Positions 1-12,752 of a DNA stretch of 64,000 nt are shown one piece after another. The stretch comes from Dermatophagoides farinae (Eukaryota > Arthropoda > Arachnida > Sarcoptiformes > Pyroglyphidae). The notes under the pieces were generated by a model, which was given only the letters and a program-made list of their open reading frames with translations, was not told the DNA's origin and searched no databases. A program made the position numbers and the translations under genes. The stretch covers positions 3,103,001-3,167,000 of the forward strand of contig NC_134677.1 in NCBI RefSeq assembly GCF_024713945.1. Direction: 5' to 3'. Each line of letters starts with the position of its first letter. The stretch's first letter is position 1.

Positions 1-3000
1 CTACTGGCCCAACGGGACGAGATCGGTGACTTTTTGGTTTTCGAATGGAATTTTCTTGCTTCTCTTGAACGCATCTTCTGCCCCTACTCAAATAAACTTG
101 ACTAGCTGTGCAAAACTTCTTCGACAATTGTTCAACTGATAATTGCCGACAATTTCCGTTATCAACAGATTCATAGTGATCATCGCATGCACATATCGAA
201 TGACGATTACCAGATGTTCGTAATGTTAGCTGTTGGCAACTGTGTTTTCTTTTTCCGATTCTACCACCAAGACATACCTCTGACCGAGTATCATTATGTT
301 TTGGAAGCCATACCTTGAGTTGAAATAAGGGTCCACGTTCTTCGTGTATGAAATGGCTAAGATTAGTTTTTAAATCAAATTGTTGAATGGAGCCATGTTG
401 AATTTCAATCCAGAACAAAGTATTGTTAAAATAAACCAGTGAATTGGCTATATTAATGCGCGATGATTGCCATATTCGTTCTCGTCTCGGCATATTCTCT
501 GTCAGATAATTCATTCGATTAATTGTCTTTTCGCCTGTATCAGTCCAATAAAGTAATGCCTGATCAATATCAATGGCTAATGAACTAACATAACTAGTGG
601 AACGATCCAAATGTTCTCCAAAAATGGTCACCTGTGTTCCATCCATGTTGGCCTTACGTATAGCATATGGATACAACGTTGTAATCATGGTATCATCATC
701 TCTTTCCTTATTATCAGTCATAATTGTAGCAGTGAAAAACATGAGACCACGTTTCGAATCTAAAACCAAGGCTCTTGGCTCAATAAGATTATTGATAAGA
801 ATTTTTCGCCAAACTTGCCTCTCGGATTCAGCAACGAAATTGATCACCGAAATAGCAGATGATTCAAGTAGATAAACATTGTAATTACACCAATCAAATG
901 AAATTGTTTCGATTTGTATAGGATGGTTTGTTGTTGTCGGAGTGAAAAATTTCAAATCGATTCTTTTGGTTCGATTCATGTGACTTATCTCTTCAATTGA
1001 TGATAATGATTGCGTAATACGTTGGCTAAGATCCTCATACAGAAGATTTGTTTTGAAATCGTCAAGATAATAAATATTGTTATCGAATGGATCAATATCG
1101 AATGTAGTGGGCGATCGACTAAATGTGATTGGCGACGCATTAATAGTTGTATTGTCGTTGTTACCTTGCTCATTGGATTTTCGGGCATAAGCTATTTGTC
1201 TAAATTGTATTAATCCTGGCTGTGAACGAGAATATATGAGAACTGGATCATAATGAGCTTTAAAGTTTTGATCATTATTCGAAATCATCAATTCGGTTAC
1301 ATTTTGATTTTTCTGTTTCTGTGTTGTGCTTATCAGTGTTGAATAAATCATCATCATATCACCGTATACACTTTGATCGCTTTGTCTCATAATCATCATC
1401 TGACCATCATTCTCATCCATCGTGATCAACGTCAAAGTCAATGTTATAATTGTATTTTTCATGGGTGTTGTGCTGTTTGATTTTAAAGGTATTTTTATAT
1501 TGCTCGCATTAGTGGGTGTTATCTTTTGATGTATCGTTTTCTTAGATGTTTCATTTCGACTCAACAAATAGAGTGAATTATCATTGGCAATCATAGCCAT
1601 GGATGCCATCTGTAACCAGCTTTCCATTGTATATCTACCCGAAGACATTATTGATCCAGTATGTTCGATTTTGAATCTGTATCGTTTATTACCGTCATAA
1701 TCGACTGATTGAAGAAGATCTATATGAAATTTTCGCCAACTTAGTCAACAATTATGTCAAGTTATTTCTTGCTTACCTAATTTAGTATCGATCCAATATA
1801 AACGCTGTTTAACATGATCTAATGCTAGATATTTTGGTTCGACTATAGAAATACTAACGATTCGTTTCATTTGTTTATATCGATCATCACCATCATTATT
1901 ATTTATTTGAAATCGTATAATTGCAGGTGATAATAATTGACTTGGTCGTTGCACTCGATCTCCTTGTCTTGATATAAACACAAATCCTTTATTTGAATCG
2001 TATTGTAAATCCAATGGCCTACTTAAAATTCGGTGATCTACTCGTACGATACATTTGCTGATGTCACATTGGTAGAGCAATTCATTCGTTCGATCTAATA
2101 GATACCATGAATTTCGTTGCCAATCATGGGCGATTCGATCAATCTGATTAGCATCTACATATGTAGGCAATAATAATCTCGATGGTTCTGATGATGATCC
2201 AAATCTTAGGCAATCGATAGATTGTCGTTCAATCCAACAGAAATCTGGTCCTCTAATCGGCCAACCTGTTGTTGTTGTATGTTCGCCATAATGAATAAGA
2301 GGTGTTCGTTTTATTGTCGAATTGTGCGACCAATATTCGAGAGCTATCTGTCTTATATGTGTTTGATTGAAATGTACAATTGAAAGTGATTTCGTTCGAT
2401 TCCATTTCCACTGGAAATCGTTTGAATTCAATAATTTCAGCCGTCTTTCATTGATTTTTCCGTAGCAAACGTCATCTGATTCATCACTTTCGTCTTGTCC
2501 ACCATTATGATTAGAGTATTTACCACAATCCGGTTGGCCATCGCACATCCAACCACGTGGGATACATTCACCTGATCGTTGACATTGAAAAATTTCTTCA
2601 TCACGACCATGATGATCATAACCACCACATGGTTGACACCATTCATCAGTGATTGTAATGGTCGCAGCACTTTGGCCAGATTGTGATCCATCATCATCAT
2701 TATGATGATTGGTATCGCTATGATCATTAGCCAATATTAATCCTTCATAAGATTTGAATACTTGATCATCGAGAACGACATCCTCGTCGAATAGATTAAA
2801 ATCTGATTGTAACCATTCATCAGAACCATCACGGCAATCAACAATCTGATCACAACGCCATGATTTCGGTATGCATTCGAATGATGTTAAGCATTGATAT
2901 TCATTGTGACTGTCACAACTGAAGCTACCATTCTCTGTATGTAAGCCATATTCAATTGTTGATGCTGTTGACAACATAAACACTGTGAGCAAATGGATTG

Positions 3001-3037
3001 TGATCAATAATTGTATATTCCATTTTGTATGATCCAT
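1..3037 (-). CDS. LDL receptor-related protein (LRP-like), 3' end beyond window
   Basis: A secretory-pathway receptor of the LDLR/LRP type, probably for endocytosis or signalling. Exon 1 is 1777-3037 and exon 2 is 1-1719, still open at the edge. The 57-nt intron has clean GTAAGC/ATAG ends and splits the Asp codon after WIDTKL. From Met 3037 there is a hydrophobic signal segment (residues about 8-27), then two LDLa cysteine modules (from about residue 41 and about residue 134) with CDxxxDCxDGSDE-type calcium-binding acidic residues. YWTD-propeller repeats follow, including LYWIDTKL at the junction and LLYWTDTGEKTINRM in exon 2. A cysteine cluster near the left edge resembles a degenerate EGF-like module. 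An upstream in-frame ATG at 3133 exists, but the later Met gives the better signal peptide. No transmembrane segment is in view, so it should lie to the left. The LRP subfamily cannot be assigned. Confidence 0.8.
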
Positions 3038-3133
3038 TTGGATGTATTCACAATGACACCACTGGTTTGTTTCGGGCACCATTAAAAAGTAGAGAAAAAA
3101 TACATCAAACAAACAGCAACAGTTTTCAAGCAT

Positions 3134-4176
3134 TTAAGATGAAAATGGCTCCACCGTTACTAACGATCGATGAAAATCTACGTATCCTACATACGACTTG
3201 AAAGTTCTTGCTCATCATCGATCTTTTTCTTTGGCAAAGACTTAACACTCCCCAAACACAGAAACATACACACCCTGTGGTTAGCATTTGCTATTTTGAA
3301 CGAAAACTAGCATTCATTTGATTTCATCATATATGTCGATCATCTCAATCTATGCATATATATGCATATTCTGTTTGTATCAAATTCTGAATGGTGAATT
3401 TTGTTTCCTTCCATCAGAATTGATTTCATTTTGTCATCATTCATATCGATTAGATTGATGAGAAATGATTTAATGTAGTTTTTATTTTCATTTCTGTATT
3501 GCTTCATTGAACAGTTGAGTTTTGTGATAATAACCTTGTATGATGATTATTGACAGTTACCAATGCCTGGTCTATATTGTATCCACATTGCTATAATTTA
3601 ACATAAAAAATAAATAAAGTCAAGTTTCCAATCGATAGATTCAATTAGCTTTTACATCTGGATACTTCATGGCTTCAATCAAATATATTTTTTGTTTTCT
3701 TTCGTTTCCTATTGTGTGGTGAGAATTTCAAATACACCGATACAAAGCACGTACATATTATTAGTAATAATATTTCTACAAACTCGCACATACACACACA
3801 GCATACATCGCTTGGTTTTTCTTTACAAAGATTTTGGCTTCTCTAGTCGGATGTTTCCTTGCATTTAATGCATTGATATCATTCATCAATCATTTGGAGC
3901 AAAATGTTTTAGTTGTATTGTGCCAAAAAAAAAGTTATTTGAGCGAATGTCTATACATTCGTTATGTGAACATCAATCTGTTCCCAGTTTTAATTCGAAT
4001 GAAAAATGAAAGTAAGCAACGGTCGATTGAAACGAAAATTTTTGTTTGCTGTGTATGTAAAACACAATAACACAGTGTCCAGATTCGAAACAAATAATCC
4101 ATTTAATCAATAGATAACATTTATCCAACTTCTGACAAATCGAAAATTTTGATTATCTTTTTTTGAAAGGTTAGAT
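3134..4176. other. Intergenic, promoter side of the LRP-like gene
   Basis: No convincing coding region. It holds the upstream flank of the LRP-like gene and the 3' flank of the Lys/Tyr protein gene. The only notable sequence is an 18-bp perfect palindrome, TATGCATATATATGCATA, at 3351-3368, about 220 bp before the first LRP ATG. Confidence 0.5.
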
Positions 4177-4182
4177 TTTATT
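4177..4182 (-). terminator. Poly(A) signal of the Lys/Tyr-tailed gene
   Basis: AATAAA on the minus strand, about 150 nt past the stop codon at 4331. It is the first canonical hexamer downstream of that gene. Confidence 0.5.
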
Positions 4183-4330
4183 TAAAGGCATTTTCATTAC
4201 AAATGAATGATTACAGGATTCAATAAATATAAAAATAAATATATAAGCCAAACGTTCGGTTCAAGTGGCCAAATTTGAGCTTCATCAATGATATTACCGT
4301 TTTTTTTTGGTCATCATCATTTAGTTGAGC

Positions 4331-4781
4331 TCAATACTTTTTCTTCTTTTTCTTATATTTCTTTTTCTTCTTCTTCTTTTTCTTTTTCTTATACTTCTTC
4401 TTCTTTTTCTTCTTATATTTCTTCTTTTTCTTTTTCTTGTATTTTTTTTTCTTTTTTTTCTTTTTCTTCTTTTTATATTTCTTTTTGCCATAACCATCAA
4501 GCATATAACCTCCACCGTTTGGTGATGCTAATAATGTACCAACTTCCGATGCCATCGGCATTATCGAATCAGGACCATTTTTATTGATGGTTTGAATGAG
4601 CGCGGTACTATCCACCGAATCTAGCGATGTTAATCCACGGCATTCGATCCAATGTATCCAGGTGAAAATGACCACCAGGGTCAGGACACCCAATCGGGTT
4701 GTCTATGTAAACATATATAATTGGATAAATAATAGAAACAAACTATGTTTGTTTGCCAAACGGGAATTAATCACTTACCAT
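4331..4781 (-). CDS. Small secreted protein with a polylysine/tyrosine tail
   Basis: No family recognised. The first coding exon holds only the ATG (4779-4781). A 76-nt intron (GTAAGT...CATAG) joins it to exon 2 (4331-4702), giving 124 residues. Residues 1-24 form a classic signal peptide (basic TTR, then LGVLTLVVIFTWIHWI, ending ECRG). A short acidic/Ser-rich segment and a Gly-rich linker (NGGGYMLDGYG) follow. The last 51 residues are 45 Lys and 6 Tyr. Tyr spacings are 4, 12, 8, 8, 12 and 7, as if built from KKKY tetrapeptides. A TATA box and a canonical splice pair support a real transcript. The role is unknown: a polycation with regularly spaced Tyr could bind anionic polymers or membranes, or be cross-linked in cuticle or a secretion. 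The alternative is that the tail is a slipped purine microsatellite. Confidence 0.7.
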
Positions 4782-4796
4782 TTTCACCGTAATAGA

Positions 4797-4838
4797 TTTC
4801 GAATTGTCAAAATCTGAATTTGATTTGACAATTCGAAA
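4797..4838 (-). repeat. 15-bp perfect inverted repeat in the 5' leader
   Basis: Arms 4797-4811 and 4824-4838 are exact reverse complements (TTTCGAATTGTCAAA) around a 12-nt loop. In the minus-strand transcript this would be a strong hairpin ending about 15 nt before the ATG of the Lys/Tyr-tailed protein. Confidence 0.85.
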
Positions 4839-4884
4839 CTATGTTTGAATGATGAATGATGTTTGTTGATATGAATCGAATTCA

Positions 4885-4892
4885 TTTATATA
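4885..4892 (-). promoter_or_regulatory. TATA box for the Lys/Tyr-tailed gene
   Basis: TATATAAA on the minus strand, about 105 nt upstream of the ATG at 4781. It predicts a start near 4860 and a leader of about 80 nt that contains the hairpin. The same octamer precedes the apolipophorin and Id-1 genes in this window. Confidence 0.6.
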
Positions 4893-7800
4893 CTCTAAAT
4901 CGAGGCTAACTTAAATCAAGCATTTCTTTTGTCATTTGTTTTAACCATTTGGACGATTAAGGAAATCGATTCAATCTTCCAGTTGATCAAGGTATATAAA
5001 TGTGTGTGTGTTTTCAACATTGTTATCGTATACTTATTGAATTGATCGACATTGAACATTAAGAATGACTTGTTACTGCCAATCGTCATATCATAGATAT
5101 CGATCTGGCTGTATGTGTGTGCGTGTGTGTGTGTGTGTGTAACGAGAATGATTTTAATTTAGCAATCATTGAATCGCTCATCGAACCGATTTTTTAAAAT
5201 TTATTTCAAATCAATTCGAAACCATTATGTAACTTGTCATATGTACACACATTTATACATCAATCCCCTCCTCATTGGTGATCTATTACGACTTGGTTTT
5301 GATGGCCATGTTCCTATTTCCGTCAATGTCTTAGATGTATCATTCATGCAGACAAACCAAATATATATTGTGGTATGGATAAATCAAATACAAAAAAAAT
5401 TGAGTAATTTGTTCATGTGTCATATGGTTGATGTAATTTGTCATTTTTAATATTTGTTCCATTTTTGTTGTGTTTGTATATATACATGTCTGTGTTGCCT
5501 ATTACCATTCAATGACATTTTTTTTTCTTTTGGTTCACACTTTTTCATGTGAACGACATGATGGGCGATGAATGTACAATGTATGTATGTATTATTTGGT
5601 TGGAAAATTTATTTCGAATTTCCGTATATCATACCAACGACTATGAATTTTGTTGTTGTTTCTGTATGTGTTTTTTTTCTATGAAATTTATCTCTCGGCA
5701 TTGTCATTAGTCGCCGTTTTTATTTTGCCAATCGTCCATTATATAATGTTATATCGCTATTGGCTTTGTGATTTAGATCATTGATTTCCAACCGTTGGTC
5801 GGCATTTGTCGATTCACAATTTAAAAAAAAGTTGGATACCATTGATCTATATGTTTGAATAGATGAATTGTTTCGATGTCTGTTGGTTTCATTAGAATCT
5901 AATGACTTGCTTATAGTGCATATGGTTTAATTCATGTTTATTTCAACGGGGCTTTGTTCGGCGGTAACGGCTTGTGGTTTTTAACAAACATTTAAACTCA
6001 ATCAGATCAATGAAAACTAATTATTTGTCGCCTATCATATGGTTAATAGTAATATTGAAATTTTGATTCTGTTTCATAGAGAATATAGAGTATAAATGGT
6101 TGCGTTTTTTATGAAACAGGATAGACAACTAGACGAGATAGCAATACTGGTCTCATATTGAGCAATTAATGCTATTAAGAAAGCTCTTTCTCTCTCTCTC
6201 TATGGTCTTATTATAATTGCAGCTTGTTTATTGTGGCGAAAACTGCAAACTAAAAACTATAGGAACGAAAGGAAAAATTTCTTTTCATTCCGAAAAGGCG
6301 CAAATTCTCAATTCCAATTTATAGTTAGCAATTCAGCAGCAGTAAACATAGGCCAAAAAATTTCATATTAAGATAGACGCCATGTGAACAACAGGCAAAT
6401 AATGGTATTGTGGTATTATCGTAGTTTTGCCTTCGTTTTCATTGGGCCCAGTATTTAATGTATGCAATGACAAATCTATATACTATTGTGTTTTGTGTAT
6501 TGACTTGTCGTTAATTTGGTAGCTTTCACAACAATTTGATGTGTAGTAGTATTTGCTTGAAACGAAATGAACGAAAATAATTTATATGATGATGATGCTA
6601 AAGCATTAGTTCCTGTACATTTTACCAAAAAAAAAAAAAAAAAAAAAATAAGCAACCATTGACGCATCACGATATTTTGTAGTCGTCTTTTTTTTCTCAT
6701 TCATTCATTCATTGAATTTTTCCATTTACTCACACACACACACACACGTACTTACGATACGGACACGCATAAGCAAAAGTTTCATTCACTAAAAAAATTT
6801 AATCTTCTTTATTGTATTTGATTACTATTTTTTTTTTACTTTATTTTGGCCCTAGAATTGACTTAATACGATGATGATGATGTAGTCCGCTCAAATTCAT
6901 TCACGAAATTCGATTCACAATTTTCGATGTTAAGAAAAAAAAAGTCGGTCTGGTTGCTGTTTTTTTTTTGTTTGGTAATGGCAATTAACAATTTAGTTGG
7001 TGGTGTCAATAGAATAATGTTCACACACCCACACACTCACAAACATACAGAGACAATCTTTAACAATCATCGATCAGATCGATTCAAGATCAATGTATGA
7101 CAATGATAATGTTGGTTATTGTTTGCATCCCCATAAAGTGTGATGTTTTTTTTTTTTTTTTTTTTTTTTTTTGGTGCCGAATGCTCAATATGGCTGCCAT
7201 CAATGTTTTTAAATTCAATTTTCGATAAATAAATAACAAAAAAAAAGAAAGTGAAAAAATTTTGCTTTTAGTAAGAAGAAAATGTTTAAACTCATATACA
7301 CATCAATTTTTTAAATGAAAAAAAGAATTTTTTTTTTTTTTTTTTTTTTTTTTTTGATAAAAAACATCATTCATCTACCAGAATTATTAAAGTTCAGAAT
7401 TGTATGGCGATAGGCGTCCTATCAGTAATTTGTTGCCTTCAGGTTTTTTTCTGTTCATACGAAAAAATTGATTGAAATTAAATTTTCTCCATCCGTTTCG
7501 GCTATGTAATATGTTTCTCTTTGTTAATTTCGATTGAAATAATAATGATGATTAAAATTGGTGATAATCAAATCGTAGTTTCTATAGAATAGGATAGAAT
7601 AAAAAAAATTCTCTATCCGTCTGATGACGTCTAATGTGTGTGGAGCCATCTTTTATATCTTGTGGTTGCCTTTTGTTTGTCTATTTTTTTTGTTATAAAA
7701 TCCAATGATGGTCTTCAAAGATTAGTTATCGGTTTTGTGCACTACCCACAACACATACACACACACACATTCGATTCATTGATTATTTATTCTTTGTCTC

Positions 7801-10662
7801 TGCGGCTTTTTATGATACAATTTCCAATACACACACACACACACACACACAAACATTAAGATTTGGGATCAATGTCAAGTGGCTTATTCCGTTTCATAAT
7901 ATGAATGCATTTTACCACTAGCCGCCCATTTCTATACGCCCATCAATATTTTAGCAAAATTGGGTGAAAAAAATTTGTTTTATTTCTTGACTATAATGAA
8001 CGAATCGAACCCCAACATACCAATGACTATTGTTTTGGCACAGTTTTCTCTTTTCATCAATTCCAATTTCATTTTGTTTTTGGTTTTTGTTTTGTGCCAC
8101 TCACTCACACTGTCAGATGGTTAGGATGAAATGTAATAGATTCGGATCGAATATTTCTAGCGGATGCATCTTTTCTAGGTTATTTATTTCCATTAAACTG
8201 GCTGTATACATGTATTATACGGCATTGTCGATTATATATCGGCTGGTTTGCCTTACCAGACACACTGATACTGCTGGTGTCATCGTATACACCGGAATTA
8301 TTCGGTTGTCGTAGTGGTGAGCGCCCGCGCGACAAAACTCATCTTTTTTTTCTGGTACCGCTCTGCTGATGTATAGGTCACCAAACCAGCCAATACATGA
8401 GACATGAGGAAGAAAAATTTCCCTCACCATTTTTTTTGCGGACGAAACTTTCATTCTGTATTCTTCTTCTATACGTTGCTGATACCCATCGGTTCGATGT
8501 TATTGATCACCACTTTGGCTTGGTGGTGTTCCCATTCTCAGTTGCTTTTTGATGTTTTTGGCTATAGTATCTATTGTAATTGTTTGACTGATCGTTGTTG
8601 TGGCTATAACACCAGTATATTCAATCCATCCGTCCATATTCTAAATCTATACGGAAACATCTTTTACGCGGTCGTCGAATGGCCAACCCTATACACTATT
8701 CTTTCAATTGACTTGTGCTCTAATCTGAGGTTCTTCTACGATCTTCAAGAGGTTTTGGCTTTTCACAATCAGATCTAGACTATCTCTCTCTCTTTATCTT
8801 TCGTTTTACTGTTGGCCCTAGTAAAAGTACTGAACTAGCTGTGTATTTATATGGCAATATTATATCAGGGTGCCAAACAACGATCCATATATACATGTTT
8901 TATTTTTCTTGATTGTTCGAGGCCCCTTGGATTCAATATTTTGTAAGTGTTTGTTTGTTTCTTCAAGTGAAAAAAAAACAACAACACAACATCACATCGG
9001 ATTCACCTCATGAGAATTACAATCACAATTTTATTTCCATAATCGCACTCATCTTGACTTGTTCTTTCTTTTCGTTTGGTCTATGTGTCTGTTGTTAACA
9101 CACACACACACACACACACAAATGTTAATAGCAGCGAGTGTTTTTTTTCGAAAAAAAAAATTTTGATGTCATCAAAATAATTGAGATGAATACTAAACTA
9201 TATGTCTTTAAAATTGTTTTTTTGTGTCTGTTTCAAACAATCATTGTAAATCAAAATATGTGATCAACAACTCTACCTACAACAACAAGCATTGGGTCAA
9301 GTGAACCGTATCCATTTTTAATTTTTCAAGAAATAGTTCTGAGAAGATGTGATCATTATTTGTTAAATTATTTTCGAAAGTGAAGCTTACATTTCAGGAA
9401 TAAAAACAAATACTCATTCATAGCAAAGTTCATTTAATTCGTGAAATATTATCATCTAATCGAAAAAAATCTGAATTGGAAATTAGCATCATGATATCTA
9501 TTTGTTTGTAATCCCAGCATTGAGTTTGTTTCTAATATCAAAAATCTGATAAAGAGAAATTATTTCAACAGTGGTCTTGATCATATATTGATATTCAACT
9601 TCCGTTTTTTTTCGTTCTTACTTAAGTTATTTAAATTTATGACCATCACATCAATTTCAATTTGTCATCTTCAAATGGAGAAATGTATTCATTGTGAACA
9701 AAAATCCAAAGAAAAACTCAACGACAAATACTTTCATGTAGATTTTTTTTTTTTTTTTTTTTTTGATACAGTAAAATAAGATCAAATCAACAATCATAGT
9801 CCCTTGATTCTTTCACATTCATTTGAATTAAGTTTCAAGCAATAATTCTGTTATTACATGCTATCCCCAAGGAGAGAAAGATAGATTGATAGTTACACTC
9901 GATCCGTGATGAAATTTGAAACTCTTCTTGAAAAAACACACACACAAATGCAACACTTTTCATGTCGACAATTTGAATCAAATTAGCAAGAATTGCTTGA
10001 AAAAACTAAATTTATTTTTTTTTCGCAAATTAACTTTTGAATTCAAAAGAAAACCATTCATTATCATTTGGATCATTGTTGTCGTCGTCGAAAAAAGTTT
10101 CAAAGCAATCGTTTTCTGCTATAAAATTTACCCGTAGTGATTTGATTTTTTAAAAAAATGATGAAAAAAACGACAATGAATCGTTTCTTATTACACAACT
10201 CTCATAATATTAAGCATTGATTTTGTAAATCGCATCCTTGCCACTCATTGTGATATATGTCATCTCAATATCGAAGAAAATACTCAAGAACTTTGCAAAA
10301 CAAAACGGTTTACCATCCAGATAAGTAAAAAAAAAGTTACTATTGTCATTTCTTTATTCGTTCTATAAAATTTAAGCGAATCATACTACTCCCAGGTATC
10401 AGTAACCGTATCGATCAAATTCTAAACAATCATTATACGGTGACTAAAGACAAGTTATATTTTTTACATCAATAATCGCTGCGTATACATGAAAAATATT
10501 GTCGATATAACCCTGTGATCTTTATATCATTCGATTGAATTTCATCAGCAATTAATCTATCGCCATCATAATACGTCCAAACCAAACGAAATCCTGTTCC
10601 CTTACATCATTCAATTTTACTTGTCATCAATCATACCAACATCAATATCAACAACAATAGAA
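4893..10662. other. Gene-free, low-complexity intergenic stretch (about 5.8 kb)
   Basis: I find no ORF here with family features or credible codon bias. The longest (8404-8778, 124 aa) is hydrophobic and featureless. The stretch is rich in simple repeats: (GT)n at about 5110-5140, poly-A 6627-6648, poly-T 7146-7172, 7328-7355 and 9743-9764, and (CA)n near 6730, 7835 and 9100. A local GC-rich patch sits near 8300-8335. It could hold enhancers or a non-coding 5' exon of the downstream plus-strand gene, but nothing here proves that. Confidence 0.55.
7146..7355. repeat. Two long poly-T runs
   Basis: A run of 27 T at 7146-7172 and one of 28 T at 7328-7355, separated by AT-rich DNA. They are simple-sequence tracts likely to vary in length. 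No target-site duplications or element ends were seen around them. Confidence 0.8.
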
Positions 10663-11749
10663 ATGCAAAATCAAAAAACTAAAACGACAGATTTTGAACA
10701 TGATAATCGTCCGAGTGGTGATCATCCGGATGTCTCCAACGATGGGGGCGGTGGTAAAAATGGAAATTTAAGTAACAACAATCATAATGATAATGATGAT
10801 ACGACCGGCCGTTCAAGTCTGCAGCCAAATGTTGAACAATTGGCTGTTGATCCTTCCAGTGTTGAAGAATGTTTAAATTTATTCAAAGCTTGTTGTAAGA
10901 AAAAAGCCGATTTCGGTGAGTTTTATTTTTAATTCGATTGTTATGATATTTATTGTTTTTCTTTTAGGTCTTGAAGATCTGTTTTGGATCATGTTCTTGT
11001 TAATCATCATACTGTTTTCCATATTGAAAGGCTTAACACGTTACACGTGGTCACAGATCACCTACATGATGTTAGGTTCAATCGGTGTCCTACTATTACT
11101 GTACATTGGTGCAGCCATATTCAATAAATTTGTTCTTGAAGATTCTAGTACAGCACATTGGAATGCCCATGCAAGATACACTCAAGCTGCCATTCATTGC
11201 CGACTGAATGAAGAAGAACAACGTGTTCATGTGATTGCACCACCAAAAATGGGTGGTGCCAAATTGAATATTATCTATTCGGTGGGCGATGTTCCATTAG
11301 CCAAAACTACATCATCCGGTTCATCGTCAACAATCAACGGTGGTAATCCACATTCACGCCAGGGTTCAATAAGCAGCGGAATAGGGATCATGCCAAATGC
11401 ATTATCTAACATAACCGCCCAGGCTATCCAAACGGCTGCCGCATTACTTGGGCCACCATCCTCCATGACGTCAACGATTCAACCGTCGTCTAATCCAGTG
11501 GCCACTACTTGCTCTACAACAACAGCCATGACGATAGTGAGCAAAACGGCAACTAGTCATACTAATGATTCCTTATCATTGACGAATCAAGCAATCGGTG
11601 CTAGTTCTGTGGTCACTTGTGGTCTGTTGCCATCATCATTGAAAAACGATATCATTGCTGAAGAAGATGATCGTCCTGAAACGCCTAGCTTTCTTTCAAC
11701 CTACGGTAACAACAATAATCATGATCGTTCTCGTCAACATATTGATTAA
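10663..11749 (+). CDS. Unrecognised two-pass membrane protein
   Basis: Exon 1 is 10663-10915 and exon 2 is 10968-11749, joined by a 52-nt GTGAG/TTTTAG intron that splits a Gly codon (KADFG-LEDLF). The product is 344 residues. The start is the first ATG in frame; the frame is open further upstream without an ATG. Residues 1-80 are polar, Asn/Asp/Gly-rich and probably disordered, ending in a Cys/Lys patch (KACCKKK) just before the membrane. Two hydrophobic segments lie at about 88-107 and 116-138, with a short loop GLTRYTWSQITY between them. A moderately conserved-looking region follows (about 148-190), then a Ser/Thr-rich tail. The basic cluster before the first segment and the short loop suggest both termini are cytosolic. 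I do not recognise the family. Confidence 0.75.
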
Positions 11750-12752
11750 TGTAATCTGTTCATTTTCAATCATCTGATCATTGCCATCGTGACCCTTGAT
11801 TGATCGAAATTGATAAATTTGATAGAAATCCATCTAGAAAAAAGCAATGCTCTCTCCACTCATCCATACCTACATGAATGTAAATGTGCTTATATAATAC
11901 TATGAAATCTATGTATTACTCGTGTAAATATTTCACATCATGAACAATCAGCAACCCTATTGTTGTTACCATCATAGAGTTTTATTGATGCCAATTTGGC
12001 TATAATCACGATCGTTCAATGAAATACAATCGATACAATCACATGAATGATAAATATTAGTTTGATTGTTTCGATTGGTGACAGACGACATACACACACA
12101 CACACACATACATAAACAAACACTATCATTTGGGTGATGATGATTTTATTTATTTTTCTATTTACTTCATTTTATCCTATATATTCGGACTACATATACA
12201 GGAAAAACAAATCGAACCTTAACAGTGTTACTAATTGTTATCATCATTATCATCATTATCTAAATTAGATAATATTATATATTCAAATTCTTTTTATTCT
12301 TCCAAAAATTCGTATATAAACAAAAGAAAAAGCTTAATCTTTCTTAATCTTATTTGTCTGTTGTTAATCATGTTATCAGACAAAAAATTTTTAATTGATT
12401 ACCATATATACAAATCCAAACAAACAAACAAACAAATGATTAATTAATTATCTGTACAAAACAAAACAAAACAAAAAAGAATATTCTAGCAAATTCAAAC
12501 AAGAATAAAAGCAAAAAAATGTTAGTTTTTAATTGAATTCAAAATTAATTTCAATCATCAGGATATAATAATAATAATAAAATCGATAATAATGTGCTAA
12601 ATATTTATGTTAAGAATAATTGACTGTATGATTGAAATGATGAAGATATACAAAAAAAAATAATTATAAATTAAATTTAGTACTATAGTACAGATACACA
12701 TACAAATAGCGATAGACTTAAACTAAATTTTTTTTTCGTTTAAAAGTGGTTT
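11750..12752. other. AT-rich convergent 3' flanks
   Basis: The space between two convergent genes. It is AT-rich with (AC)n near 12090 and stretches of A and AAC repeats. An AATAAA at 12504-12509 (+) is a possible distant poly(A) signal for the two-pass membrane gene. No coding region is supported. Confidence 0.5.

Noticed and set aside
4288-4587. Plus-strand Ser/Phe-rich and Leu/Phe-rich ORFs over the Lys/Tyr tract
   Set aside because: They are antisense and frame-shifted readings of the same purine/pyrimidine repeat; only the minus-strand frame has a signal peptide, intron and TATA box.
7146-7172. Poly-T run as the tail of a minus-strand retroelement
   Set aside because: No element body, target-site duplication or internal promoter was found beside it.
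8404-8778. 124-residue hydrophobic ORF
   Set aside because: No family motif, no promoter or poly(A) signal at suitable places, and codon use looks random; probably chance.
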